Below are positions 55,774-64,000 of a stretch of 64,000 nt of DNA, in pieces (the first letter of the stretch is position 1; every line of letters begins with the position of its first letter). The stretch spans positions 106,216-170,215 of the forward strand of contig CAKZUK010000033.1 of assembly GCA_937921775.1 (NCBI GenBank), read 5' to 3'. A program made the translations under genes and the position numbers. The DNA is from an uncultured Saprospiraceae bacterium. Its GTDB lineage: Bacteria > Bacteroidota > Bacteroidia > Chitinophagales > Saprospiraceae. The notes beneath the pieces were generated by a model that saw only the letters and a list, made by a program, of their open reading frames with translations, was not told where the DNA came from and did not search any database.

Positions 55774-56880
55774 ATGAGTACTGAATTTAATAAACTGAGT
55801 GTTAAGAAAATTGTAACAGAAACGGATGAGGCAGTATCCTTGGTGTTTGAAGTGCCTGACACACTGAAGGATAGCTATCGCTATAAGCCGGGCCAGTATT
55901 TAACGCTCCGATTTGACTTGAAAGGGGAAGATGTTCGCCGAGCTTACTCCATGTCAAGCGCAAGCTTTGAGGGCGACTTAAAAGTAACCATAAAGCGCGT
56001 ACAAAACGGTTTGGTATCAAATCACGTAGCTAGTAATTTGAAAGTTGGCGACACTGTTGATGTTATGCCACCTCAAGGAAGGTTTTTTGTAAAAACAGCT
56101 TTCGAAAGTCGAAAAAGCTATTACCTTTTTGGTGCAGGAAGTGGTATCACGCCACTGATGTCTATCCTGAAAACGATTCTTGAAGAAGAACCTCAAAGTA
56201 CAGTTTTCCTACTCTACGGGAATCGAAATGAGAATAGTATTATTTTCAAAACAGAACTGGAGTCATTGCTACAGAAATATGAAGGTCAACTGATTGTTGA
56301 GCACGTTTTAAGCCAACCTGTCAAAGAGAAAAAAGGCGGTTTGGGAGGGTTTTTCTCAAAAGGAAAAATTAACTGGGAAGGGCAAACTGGAAGGATCAAT
56401 AAAAAAACGATTCGTAATTTTTTGGAAACAAACCCTAAGCGATACGAAAAGGCGGAATACTTTATTTGCGGACCAGGTAACATGATTGATTCGGTTGAAG
56501 AAGCATTGTTAGGAAATGGTGTTCCGAAGGAGTTTATAAACACTGAACACTTCACTACCGCTTCATCAAGTACAAGCGCTACTGCTTCTTCAGACCCGAA
56601 TGCGGCTCGTCGTGTCATTGTTCATCTAGACGGAGAACGAATTGATTTAGAAGTACCTTCCGACAAAACAATATTAGAAGCATTAATTGAAATAAAATAC
56701 GAACCGCCATATTCTTGTCGCGCTGGTTCTTGTTCAACTTGTATGGCTAAAGTCACTAAAGGTAAAGTTACAATGGATGCTTGCTTTGCCTTAGATGACG
56801 ATGAGATTGAGGAGGGTTTCGTGCTAGCTTGTCAGGCACATCCAACGACAGATGACGTGGAGCTTACTTTTGATGTTTAA
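55774..56880 (+). CDS. PaaE-like ferredoxin:NAD(P)H oxidoreductase (FAD plus 2Fe-2S)
   Basis: 368 residues in the order FAD domain (4-105; RAYSMSS at 56-62), NAD(P) domain (110-240; GAGSGITPLMS, CGPGNMID), and C-terminal plant-type 2Fe-2S domain (280-368) with Cys315, Cys320, Cys323 and Cys353. It passes electrons from NAD(P)H through FAD to its iron-sulfur centre and on to an oxygenase. PaaE serves the phenylacetyl-CoA epoxidase, but no paaABCD genes are seen, so the nearby AlkB protein is a plausible partner (inference). Confidence 0.93.
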   Translation: MSTEFNKLSVKKIVTETDEAVSLVFEVPDTLKDSYRYKPGQYLTLRFDLKGEDVRRAYSMSSASFEGDLKVTIKRVQNGLVSNHVASNLKVGDTVDVMPPQGRFFVKTAFESRKSYYLFGAGSGITPLMSILKTILEEEPQSTVFLLYGNRNENSIIFKTELESLLQKYEGQLIVEHVLSQPVKEKKGGLGGFFSKGKINWEGQTGRINKKTIRNFLETNPKRYEKAEYFICGPGNMIDSVEEALLGNGVPKEFINTEHFTTASSSTSATASSDPNAARRVIVHLDGERIDLEVPSDKTILEALIEIKYEPPYSCRAGSCSTCMAKVTKGKVTMDACFALDDDEIEEGFVLACQAHPTTDDVELTFDV

Positions 56881-56888
56881 TAATAAAA

Positions 56889-56975
56889 TGGTGACTTGGA
56901 AGTGGAAAATTTTCCGCTAAGCTAACTCGCGATCGAGTAAAACTTCCACTTCCAACTTACCACTCCTAACTCCTT
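56889..56975. repeat. Intergenic palindromic repeat, copy 4
   Basis: TTGGAAGTGGA (56896-56906) pairs with TCCACTTCCAA (56945-56955). The centre contains CCGCTAAGC and CGCGATCGAG. It begins 9 bases after the ferredoxin-reductase stop codon. Confidence 0.8.
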
Positions 56976-56982
56976 CCCCTCT

Positions 56983-57918
56983 ATGCAATTAGACAAAAAA
57001 ATAAAATCTATAATCAACAAACGAACCTCCCTTCATTTAGCAAAATTACATCTCGTACATTTACAAAAACGTCTCGTCGAAGGTTATAAAGAAAAGCAAA
57101 GGCTGGAAAAGGTTTTGGAAAAAGAATACGAGGATGTATTGAAACTGGAGCGATTAAGTATTGGCCAATTGTTCCAACGTATTTTGGGGGACAAGGAAGA
57201 GCAAATGGAAATAGAACGACAGGAATATTTGCAAGCAGTTCTTGTCCACAAAGAATGGTTGAAGGAATTGAAACTAATGCAATACGAAAAAAAGTTGTTG
57301 ACTGATCAAGTAAAAGCCTTGCCAGAAGTTGAACAGGAATATAATTATTTATTGGAATTGAGGGAGCAGGAAATCGTAACTCAGTCAGGTAAAAATAAAA
57401 CACTGATGAGAAGCTACAATAAGCAGATAGATGGAGCCATCGAATTGAAACGTGAAATTCATGAAGCGAAGATTGTTGGAGTTAAGATAAAAAAGAAACT
57501 TGAAAAGATGGTTGTTCTACTAGAGAACGCTTCTGATATTGACGATTGGCATTCCGGTATTTTTATACGAAAAGGAGGTAAGGCTCTTGTCCAAAAAGCA
57601 CAGATCGTTTTTTTTAAATTAAAACCATTGCTTTTTGATTTTAGAACTGAGCTAGAAGATATCTACAAGCATCGAAAAATTCGCCTGCATGATGGTGTAG
57701 ATAAAATGGAAGAGATGGCCAACATGTATTATGATAACCTCATCAGTGATTGGATCGTTCATAGACATATTCAGAATGCCTTGACCAATGTCAAATTATT
57801 ACAAGATCGTTTGGTGAGAACCATGCAGTCGCTACAAGTAGAAGAAAAGCGAGCCAATAAAAGTATCATCTACCTAAATTCCCGCAAAAAGGCCTTGATT
57901 TTGGATGAGATAAAATAA
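56983..57918 (+). CDS. Cytosolic coiled-coil protein of unknown function
   Basis: 311 residues, nearly all helical with heptad-like Leu/Lys/Glu patterns (LHLVHLQKRLVEGYKEKQRLEKVL). It has no signal, membrane segment or known catalytic motif. A short non-helical segment (DWHSGIFIRKGGKALVQ, about 187-203) splits two coiled coils. It resembles structural or scaffold proteins only in general form. It lies between two palindromic repeats and alone on the strand. Confidence 0.8.
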   Translation: MQLDKKIKSIINKRTSLHLAKLHLVHLQKRLVEGYKEKQRLEKVLEKEYEDVLKLERLSIGQLFQRILGDKEEQMEIERQEYLQAVLVHKEWLKELKLMQYEKKLLTDQVKALPEVEQEYNYLLELREQEIVTQSGKNKTLMRSYNKQIDGAIELKREIHEAKIVGVKIKKKLEKMVVLLENASDIDDWHSGIFIRKGGKALVQKAQIVFFKLKPLLFDFRTELEDIYKHRKIRLHDGVDKMEEMANMYYDNLISDWIVHRHIQNALTNVKLLQDRLVRTMQSLQVEEKRANKSIIYLNSRKKALILDEIK

Positions 57919-58473
57919 TTTATAGGGAACCGGAACTTCGAAGACCGAAGTTTCCCTCTACCGTATTTTACCTTAGATGAGACTCTTCAGTCTTCGAACT
58001 TCCGCCTCTTTGAACAAACAATTTCAAACTTTCTCCAAGCTCAGGCAACCTTTATCCACAAGCCTACACCTTATTAGTGTCGCTTTGATACAGCGATAAA
58101 TAGTGAGTAAATGTATTAAATAGCGTTTTGAAGAGGTTATTTCGTAGTTATTTTGAAATTTAGCAAGAGTTTAAAGTTGATTTTGAGGAAAATTAGCAAA
58201 ACTTATAGCTGCCCAAAAATTTCTAAATACCTGTGAAATGACCTCTCTTTTGTTTCTAGACTGCTATAAAAGTTCATTCTCCCGACAAAAACACTAAAAA
58301 CAGCCTTTTCCTTCCTATTGAGACTCAGGAAATCACTAAACTTTTCTAGCTCCTCACAATCTGATGTTTAGAAAACCCCTACCTTTGTGCTTTTATTAAA
58401 AAGTTCGGCTGTTCTAAAGAACAAAGCCTTCAACTAAGCTGTTGAAAGAGCAAATAACAAAGAAGCACAATTA
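57919..58473. other. Intergenic region upstream of korA
   Basis: It holds palindromic repeat copy 5. TACCTTTG (58380-58387) fits the TAnnTTTG promoter box about 87 bases before the korA ATG. The leader contains TTCAAC...GTTGAA (58431-58446), a 6-bp inverted repeat. No gene is seen. Confidence 0.45.
57925..58008. repeat. Intergenic palindromic repeat, copy 5
   Basis: CGGAACTTCGAAGACCGAAG (57931-57950) pairs with CTTCAGTCTTCGAACTTCCG (57985-58004), 18 of 20 positions. It begins a few bases after the coiled-coil gene stop. Confidence 0.7.
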
Positions 58474-60333
58474 ATGAGTGATTCAATTCAAATAAAAGAA
58501 GAAGTAACGATAAAGTTTGCTGGTGATTCGGGAGACGGAATGCAGTTTATGGGTAACCTATTTACTGAAAACACAGCACTGAAAGGAAATGACCTAGCGA
58601 CCTTCCCCGATTATCCGGCGGAGATCCGAGCGCCTATTGGTACTATGGCTGGAGTTTCCGGTTTTCAATTGCATTTTGGGAGCAAGCAAATCTTTACACC
58701 TGGTGATCAGGTAGATGTTTTGGTAGCTATGAATGCGGCAGCTCTAAAAGCGAATCTAAATAGCTTGAGAAACGCTGGCACCGTGATCGTAAATCAAGAT
58801 GGCTTCGATAGTAAAAACCTCCGTCTGGCGAAATACGAAAAAGGCAGTAACCCAATTGAAGACGACACCCTCGAAGGCTACGAAGTTTTCAAAATCCAAC
58901 TGACAAAACTAACGCGCGAATGTCTCAAGGAAAGTTCGCTTTCCATGAAAGAAAAGGACCGTTGCAAAAATATGTTTGTACTCGGATTCCTACTCTGGCG
59001 TTATACCCGAAACTTGGAATCCATCCTTACTTTTTTAAAAAATAAGTTTGCACAAAAACCAGAAGTATTAGCTGCAAATATTGCGACGCTAAAAGCGGGC
59101 TATCATTATGGTGAAACAACAGAAACCTTCACCACTACCTACGAAATAAAAAAAGCAACGCTTCCTCCAGGAAGGTATCGGAACATCATGGGTAACCATG
59201 CATTAGCACTCGGATTGATCACGGCTAGTCAAAAATCAGGTAGACCATTGTTTTATGGTTCTTATCCGATTACACCAGCCTCAGATATTTTACACCACCT
59301 GTCTCGCCACAAAGATTTCAATGTAAAAACATTTCAAGCGGAAGATGAGATCGCTGCAGCTACTTCTGCTATTGGTGCCGCTTACGGTGGTGACCTTGCG
59401 ATTACTGGTACCTCAGGACCTGGACTTGCATTAAAAGGGGAAGCAATCGGTTTGGCAATGATGTTGGAAATCCCAATGGTGATTCTCAATATTCAACGAG
59501 GTGGCCCATCTACTGGTTTGCCAACTAAAACAGAACAAGCTGATTTACTAATGGCGATGTATGGGAGAAATGGAGAATGTCCTATGCCCATCATTTCCGC
59601 AAGCACACCAACGGATGCCTTCGATGTAGCCTTCGAAGCTTGTCGAATTGCAATGGAGCATATGACTCCAGTTTTGTTGCTGAGTGATGGTTATATCGCA
59701 AACGGTGCTGCACCTTGGTTAATTCCAAAAGCAGATGACATCGAAGCAATCGAAGTGAAGTTTGCGGAACCACGCGAAGAAGATGATCCAGCATTTTTAC
59801 CATATAAAAGAAATGAAAAACTGGTACGTCAATGGGCTTTGCCAGGAACGAAAGGATTGGCACACAGAATCGGAGGCTTAGAAAAAGAAGCGAATACAGG
59901 TGATGTCTCTTACGATCCAGCGAACCACGAATACATGATAAAAATTCGTGCGGCTAAAGTAGATAAAATTGCAGAATCCATTCCAGCACAGAAAATAGAA
60001 ATGGGAGAAGAAGGCGGTGATTTACTGATCCTCGGCTGGGGCTCAACTTATGGAGTTATCCAGTCCGTTGTTTCTGAAATGTTAGGTGAAGGTGCTTCAG
60101 TTGCACACGCGCATATTCGATATATTCATCCTTTTCCTAAGAACCTAGATAAAATCGTAAAAGGTTTCAAACGAATTGTAATACCAGAAATCAATAACGG
60201 ACAGCTTGTCAAGTTGATTCGAGAAAAATATTTAATCGAAGCGATTCCTTATAATAAAATTCAAGGAGTCCCGATTACGCATGGTGAGCTAAAAGATTTC
60301 GTAAGCCAAGTAATGGAAATCCCAAGTACCTAA
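58474..60333 (+). CDS. korA: 2-oxoglutarate:ferredoxin oxidoreductase subunit alpha (gamma-alpha fusion)
   Basis: The 619-residue protein joins a gamma domain (about 8-200; IKFAGDSGDGMQFMGNLF) with the alpha pyrimidine-binding domain (about 230-430; GSYPITPASDILHHLS, EDEIAAATSAIGAAYGG, GTSGPGLALKGEAIG) and a C-terminal domain (about 500-615). With korB it oxidises 2-oxoglutarate to succinyl-CoA, reducing ferredoxin, as in Bacteroidota TCA metabolism. korB follows after 157 bases and they are likely one operon. The CoA-binding STGLPTKTEQ motif is present. Other 2-oxoacids are not excluded. Confidence 0.95.
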   Translation: MSDSIQIKEEVTIKFAGDSGDGMQFMGNLFTENTALKGNDLATFPDYPAEIRAPIGTMAGVSGFQLHFGSKQIFTPGDQVDVLVAMNAAALKANLNSLRNAGTVIVNQDGFDSKNLRLAKYEKGSNPIEDDTLEGYEVFKIQLTKLTRECLKESSLSMKEKDRCKNMFVLGFLLWRYTRNLESILTFLKNKFAQKPEVLAANIATLKAGYHYGETTETFTTTYEIKKATLPPGRYRNIMGNHALALGLITASQKSGRPLFYGSYPITPASDILHHLSRHKDFNVKTFQAEDEIAAATSAIGAAYGGDLAITGTSGPGLALKGEAIGLAMMLEIPMVILNIQRGGPSTGLPTKTEQADLLMAMYGRNGECPMPIISASTPTDAFDVAFEACRIAMEHMTPVLLLSDGYIANGAAPWLIPKADDIEAIEVKFAEPREEDDPAFLPYKRNEKLVRQWALPGTKGLAHRIGGLEKEANTGDVSYDPANHEYMIKIRAAKVDKIAESIPAQKIEMGEEGGDLLILGWGSTYGVIQSVVSEMLGEGASVAHAHIRYIHPFPKNLDKIVKGFKRIVIPEINNGQLVKLIREKYLIEAIPYNKIQGVPITHGELKDFVSQVMEIPST

Positions 60334-60490
60334 AGATCGCTTAGCCTGTGCGACTTGAAGAGACGTACACCTCGCCGGAACAGTCAGTGATTGCTGAGCT
60401 GAGACATAAAATATAAGTCCAAGATAGTTGAACACGAAAGAAGGAAAACTTCGGTCTTCCGACTCAAAGTTTAGAATAAATTTTTTAACA

Positions 60491-61522
60491 ATGACAACAG
60501 AGCAAAAATTAAAAGCCAAGGATTTCGCAACTGATCAAGACGTCAGATGGTGCCCAGGTTGTGGAGACTACTCTATCCTTAAGCAGGTACAATCTGTTAT
60601 GGCGGAGCTAGACTTGAATCGCGATGAGGTAGTCGTTGTTTCAGGGATCGGTTGTTCTTCTCGTTTTCCATATTACATGAATACTTATGGAATGCATTCC
60701 ATTCACGGACGTGCTCCAGCAGTAGTGACCGGTTTGAAAATCGCGAATCCAGATTTACATGTTTGGATGGTGACGGGTGACGGTGACGGACTATCTATTG
60801 GTGGAAATCACTTGCTACATATTTTACGTCGTAATGTTGATGTAAATGTACTTTTGTTCAACAACGAAATTTACGGTCTAACCAAAGGTCAATATTCTCC
60901 AACCTCGGAGCAAAACAAAAAGACAAAGTCTACACCCTTTGGTTCATTGGATTATCCATTGAATCCATTAGCCTTTGCGATGGGAGCGAGTGCAACCTTT
61001 ATTGCTCGTTCGATGGATCGTGATGTCAAGCATTTGAAGGCGATGCTACACCGTAGCGAAGCACACAGAGGAACTTCTATGCTCGAGATTTATCAAAACT
61101 GCAACATCTTTAATGATGGTGCTTTCTTTTCCTTTACGGAAAAAGCTTCTAAGCCGGAGACCGCTATTTTTCTTGAGCAAGATCAACCATTGATTTTCGG
61201 AATTGATAACACTAAAGGTATTCGACTCGATGGTTACAAACCACAAGTCGTCGATTTGGAAAAAGATGGTTTCTCAAAAGATGATCTTTGGATACACGAT
61301 GAGTCCGATATTTTCAAAGCTCAAATGCTAACGCGATTTTTCGATGATCCATCCAATGATGAAGGAACGTATTTTCCTCGCCCCTTTGGTGTGATCTATC
61401 AGGTGGATCGACCTTGCTATGAAGATCAGTTGCACGCGCAGGTAGCTGAAGCTAAAACTAAAAGCAAGATGAATGGCTTGGATGATTTATTGCAGGGGAC
61501 TTCTACTTGGGTGGTGGAGTGA
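60491..61522 (+). CDS. korB: 2-oxoglutarate:ferredoxin oxidoreductase subunit beta
   Basis: I start at the ATG at 60491 (MTTEQKLKAKDFATDQD), 21 codons after a farther in-frame start whose extra residues look like leader. The 343-residue protein has the WCPGCGDY motif, the thiamine-diphosphate motif GDGDGLSIGGNH followed by LLFNNEIYGLTKGQYSPTSE, and the late DRPCYEDQL segment. It binds TPP and works with KorA. The CPGC and GIGCSS cysteines are kept as iron-sulfur ligand candidates. Confidence 0.95.
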   Translation: MTTEQKLKAKDFATDQDVRWCPGCGDYSILKQVQSVMAELDLNRDEVVVVSGIGCSSRFPYYMNTYGMHSIHGRAPAVVTGLKIANPDLHVWMVTGDGDGLSIGGNHLLHILRRNVDVNVLLFNNEIYGLTKGQYSPTSEQNKKTKSTPFGSLDYPLNPLAFAMGASATFIARSMDRDVKHLKAMLHRSEAHRGTSMLEIYQNCNIFNDGAFFSFTEKASKPETAIFLEQDQPLIFGIDNTKGIRLDGYKPQVVDLEKDGFSKDDLWIHDESDIFKAQMLTRFFDDPSNDEGTYFPRPFGVIYQVDRPCYEDQLHAQVAEAKTKSKMNGLDDLLQGTSTWVVE

Positions 61523-61670
61523 CCTTCAGTTAGAATTTAGATTAAAATTTTCCCACTATCGCTAGATAGATTGTGAGCAATCTATGGAATTTACGATTAG
61601 AGGATTTTTGGTTTTCATTCTTTTACTTCAATACCACGATTTGTAGACAATCGCTGGTTTTTATATTATA

Positions 61671-61709
61671 ACCAAGAGGCTCCCTGATCGAATCAGGAAG
61701 CCTCTTGGT
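61671..61709. terminator. Strong hairpin downstream of korB
   Basis: ACCAAGAGGCTCCCTGAT (61671-61688) and ATCAGGAAGCCTCTTGGT (61692-61709) form an 18-bp stem with one mismatch and a 3-base loop. No T run follows, but its place 150 bases after korB suggests termination or 3'-end stability. Confidence 0.6.
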
Positions 61710-61751
61710 CGTTTCAGAAGCAAAGAATTTACCTTAGTTCCTAAAAACAAA

Positions 61752-61779
61752 AAAGGATCCCATTTACATGGAATCCTTT
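61752..61779 (-). terminator. Terminator of the tRNA-Asn gene
   Basis: AAAGGATCCCAT (61752-61763) pairs with ATGGAATCCTTT (61768-61779) with one mismatch. On the minus strand TTTTTTG follows, directly downstream of the tRNA. Confidence 0.8.
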
Positions 61780-61785
61780 ATTTTG

Positions 61786-61859
61786 CGCTTCTTCAAGGAC
61801 TCGAACCTTGGACCCTCTGATTAACAGTCAGATGCTCTAACCAGCTGAGCTAAAGAAGC
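61786..61859 (-). tRNA. tRNA-Asn (anticodon GTT)
   Basis: The cloverleaf on the minus strand: acceptor GCTTCTT/AAGAAGC, D arm with AGCTCAGCTGGTTAGAGC, anticodon stem TCTGA/TCAGA around CTGTTAA (GTT), T arm CAAGG-TTCGAGT-CCTTG, and discriminator G. CCA is not encoded. It is solitary with its own terminator. Confidence 0.96.
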
Positions 61860-62183
61860 TGATAAATGCCTTATCTTTCAAAGGCGGTTGCAAAGATATA
61901 TTATTCGAAAAAAAAGTGCAATCTTTGTGGACTTTTTTTTCGAAGTTTTTTTCATTATTTCAAATAAGGCGTAGAAATCCTTGATTTTAGGGCTTTATTT
62001 GAAATTTGATCTTGAATAAATTTCATGCTTAGCGTTAAAATGAAAGTAAAAGCCTCAAAAGGAAGCCTTTATTTCATTTTATCATTGACAAAAGGCTACG
62101 AAATGTAAGATTTGAAAAAGCTAAGAAACGAATTCAATTAAAACGGAGTATAGATTTCTTTTTCACACAAAACATTAAATAAA
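61860..62183. other. Intergenic region upstream of the PfkB kinase gene
   Basis: AT-rich, between divergent tRNA-Asn and kinase genes. I see a weak hairpin only and no gene. Confidence 0.4.
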
Positions 62184-63098
62184 ATGAGTTTAGTTACTGT
62201 GGGCACTGTTGCCTTTGACACTATTGAGACGCCATATGGCAAAGCAGAACGTTGTATTGGAGGTGCTGCTACCTATATTAGTCTTGCTGCTTCTTACTTT
62301 ACCAAAGACATCAATCTGGTTTCTGTAGTTGGAGATGATTTTCCAGACGCAGAACTGAAATATATGAAGAAACGTGGTATCAACCTCGAAGGTCTTGATA
62401 TTAAAGCAGGCGAAAAGTCTTTCTTCTGGGCTGGTCGCTACCATGATAATATGAATCAGCGTGATACGATATCCACTGAACTTAACGTATTGGCCGATTT
62501 CAATCCAAAATTGCCTGCTAGCTACAGAGACGCTAAATATCTGATGTTGGGTAACCTAACCCCTGCTATTCAGATGAAAGTGATCAAGCAGATGAAGAAA
62601 CGTCCAAAACTGATTGTTATGGATACCATGAACTTTTGGATGGACATCGCGATGCCAGAGCTTAAAAAGGTGATCAAGAAAGTAGATGTTCTAACCATCA
62701 ACGATGAAGAAGCACGCCAGCTATCCGGTGAGTACTCATTGGTAACAGCAGCGAAGGTCATCCAAAAAATGGGACCACGTTTCTTAATCATCAAAAAAGG
62801 TGAGCACGGTGCTTTACTTTTTGAAGGCGAAAAAATGTTCTACGCTCCAGCTATGCCATTGGCTAAAGTGTTTGACCCGACGGGTGCTGGTGATACATTT
62901 GCAGGTGGCTTCATTGGCTACATTGCTCAAACTGGAAAGATCAACTTCGAGAACATGAAGCGTGCGGTGATCTACGGATCAGTAATGGCTTCTTTCTGTG
63001 TAGAAGAATTTAGTATCGCTCGTTTGAAAACTTTGAAGAAGAGCGAGATTAATAAACGTGTGAAGGAGTTTTCTAAGTTGGTGAAGTTTGATATTTAA
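62184..63098 (+). CDS. PfkB-family carbohydrate/nucleoside kinase
   Basis: 304 residues of the ribokinase fold. The N-terminal GGAATYISLAASYF and the C-terminal DPTGAGDTFAGGFIGYI (with the catalytic Asp of GAGD) are both present, and INDEEARQLSG matches the family. The substrate (ribose, fructose or adenosine type) is not decided by the visible motifs. It is monocistronic and cytosolic. Confidence 0.92.
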   Translation: MSLVTVGTVAFDTIETPYGKAERCIGGAATYISLAASYFTKDINLVSVVGDDFPDAELKYMKKRGINLEGLDIKAGEKSFFWAGRYHDNMNQRDTISTELNVLADFNPKLPASYRDAKYLMLGNLTPAIQMKVIKQMKKRPKLIVMDTMNFWMDIAMPELKKVIKKVDVLTINDEEARQLSGEYSLVTAAKVIQKMGPRFLIIKKGEHGALLFEGEKMFYAPAMPLAKVFDPTGAGDTFAGGFIGYIAQTGKINFENMKRAVIYGSVMASFCVEEFSIARLKTLKKSEINKRVKEFSKLVKFDI

Positions 63099-63142
63099 AT
63101 GATGTGATGGGACACGGATCTAACGGATTTACACGGATTCTT

Positions 63143-63225
63143 TTGAAGTAGGTTGTGGGTAGATAGGTAATCGGTGGTCGCGGTCTCGCGGTCGCCGATT
63201 ACCTACAACCCCATTACCAATCACT
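63143..63225. repeat. Intergenic palindromic repeat, copy 6
   Basis: TAGGTAATCGG (63164-63174) pairs with CCGATTACCTA (63195-63205); GGTTGT (63151-63156) and ACAACC (63205-63210) extend it outward. The centre contains CGCGG twice. It lies 45 bases after the kinase stop codon. Confidence 0.7.
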
Positions 63226-63245
63226 AAAAAGATGAACAAACGGCT

Positions 63246-63362
63246 ATGGGTGAGCTTGAGGAGCTACTATTGTCTCGTATCAAGAAAGTGAAAGGTGCCC
63301 CTGTATCTTCTAAAACCATTCAACAAATTACGAATAATGAGTTAAGAAAGGGTAAGTCTTAA
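63246..63362 (+). CDS. Possible 38-residue orphan peptide or gene remnant
   Basis: An ATG at 63246, six in-frame codons after a stop, opens 38 codons: MGELEELLLSRIKKVKG, then APVSSKTIQQITNNELRKGKS. The composition is normal coding-like (amphipathic helix, then polar). Its stop overlaps the last codons of the convergent SprB-type gene. No family is known; it could be a fragment. Confidence 0.3.
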   Translation: MGELEELLLSRIKKVKGAPVSSKTIQQITNNELRKGKS

Positions 63363-64000
63363 TCCCGCTGTAAGAAAACCCGCTCAGTCGCCATTCCGCC
63401 ATCAGCAAAAACTGCCTTTACAAAATACACACCATCTGCGAATTGATTCAACTTTATCTCTTGCATTTCCTCTCCTTCTTGTTGTAATAAAGTCCGTCCC
63501 CAAAGATCAATCAATTCTATTTTTATCAATCCTTGTTGCTTTTCAGTTACCTGAATAATGATCTGTCCACTAGATGGATTTGGAAAAATACTTATTGAAG
63601 ACTGTTGCTCTTCCAGTTCATCCAATCCCGTAAACAAGCCGACGGTAATGGAATCTACCAACTCACAACCAATGGCATCTGTGATAGTGACAATATATAC
63701 CCCTGCTGATAAATTGACTAATGTATTACCGGTATCTCCAGTATCCCAAAGATAACTATAAGGCGGAGTGCCACCATAAACGCTATCAATCGTAATACTC
63801 CCATCTGTAGCACCAGTACTGGAAATACTTTCAATAATAGGTTCAATAATAGGTGTGCTATATTGTTCGAAAGCACCAATGTCGACTATGTCTTCCAATA
63901 TCCGCAACTGCCCTTGGTAATCAAACGGAATAAGTGAAGTATTCGTCGAATTGTTATCGCCAACATTGATAGCAGGTGAACAAGCGCGTAAACGGAAATC
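63359..64000 (-). CDS. T9SS-exported protein with a choice-of-anchor-Q-like end and an SprB repeat (N-terminus cut)
   Basis: The minus-strand frame is open to the right edge. Residues visible at the edge (RACSPAINVGDN, then DIVDIGAFEQY) match the end of a right-handed beta-helix domain of the choice-of-anchor Q type. One SprB-like repeat follows (GGTPPYSYLWDTGD to ITDAIGCELV), then a T9SS type A sorting domain (FPNPSSGQIII to the end). The protein should be secreted and cell-surface attached. It shares the SprB module with the giant gene at 8.3 kb. Confidence 0.85.
   Translation of the reverse strand, partial: DFRLRACSPAINVGDNNSTNTSLIPFDYQGQLRILEDIVDIGAFEQYSTPIIEPIIESISSTGATDGSITIDSVYGGTPPYSYLWDTGDTGNTLVNLSAGVYIVTITDAIGCELVDSITVGLFTGLDELEEQQSSISIFPNPSSGQIIIQVTEKQQGLIKIELIDLWGRTLLQQEGEEMQEIKLNQFADGVYFVKAVFADGGMATERVFLQRD

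Overview
The window reads as chromosomal DNA from a Bacteroidota bacterium, most likely of the Saprospiria/Lewinella type. The base composition is AT-rich. Several exported proteins end in type IX secretion (T9SS) sorting domains. There is a giant SprB-repeat protein with a gliding-motility type C-terminus, a CotH/lamin-tail secreted protein, a DUF6089 outer-membrane protein, a Bacteroidota-type TraR/DksA protein without a full zinc site, and promoter-like TAnnTTTG boxes with weak ribosome binding sites. No phage, insertion sequence, CRISPR array or resistance island is visible; the content is mostly ordinary chromosome plus large surface and secreted proteins.

Layout. 1-1 kb: start of a short-chain dehydrogenase and a frameshifted SRPBCC gene. 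1-8 kb: GH5 mannanase-like enzyme, a CHAT-domain protein lacking its catalytic histidine, and a T9SS-exported CotH-kinase-fold protein. 8.3-17.9 kb: one 3182-residue surface protein with 33 SprB repeats. 18-25 kb: PAP2 phosphatase, tRNA-Cys, sodium/solute symporter, a FIST sensor plus soluble histidine kinase pair, LspA and a TraR/DksA regulator. 25-34 kb: TPR protein, GH73 glucosaminidase, PdxA, leucyl aminopeptidase, RsmA, YqeY and an exported alpha/alpha-toroid protein. 34-45.7 kb: lipoprotein amidohydrolase, a 54-residue membrane protein, an OmpR-type two-component system, a polysaccharide flippase, M42 peptidase, pterin dehydratase, aminotransferase, ScpA and a tetrapyrrole-type methyltransferase. 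46-52 kb: DUF6089 protein, VWA lipoprotein, YjbQ, LysE exporter and a T9SS secreted protein. 53-64 kb: glycosyltransferase, AlkB-type monooxygenase, a PaaE-like ferredoxin reductase, a coiled-coil protein, 2-oxoglutarate:ferredoxin oxidoreductase KorAB, tRNA-Asn, a PfkB kinase, and the end of another SprB-repeat secreted protein cut by the right edge.

How the genes fit together. The secreted and surface group (GH5, CotH, SprB giant, T9SS proteins, glucosaminidase) fits a particle- or polymer-associated lifestyle. KorAB makes or uses reduced ferredoxin, and the AlkB/PaaE-like pair is a plausible hydroxylase with its electron donor. Most other genes are housekeeping.

The points most worth following are: a strict two-type alternation and a separate four-cysteine block inside the giant SprB protein; a CHAT domain that keeps Cys but has Pro in place of His; and a recurring set of GC-centred intergenic palindromes with GGAAGT-like arms placed just after stop codons. 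All calls come from reading sequence and motifs; no database search was possible.
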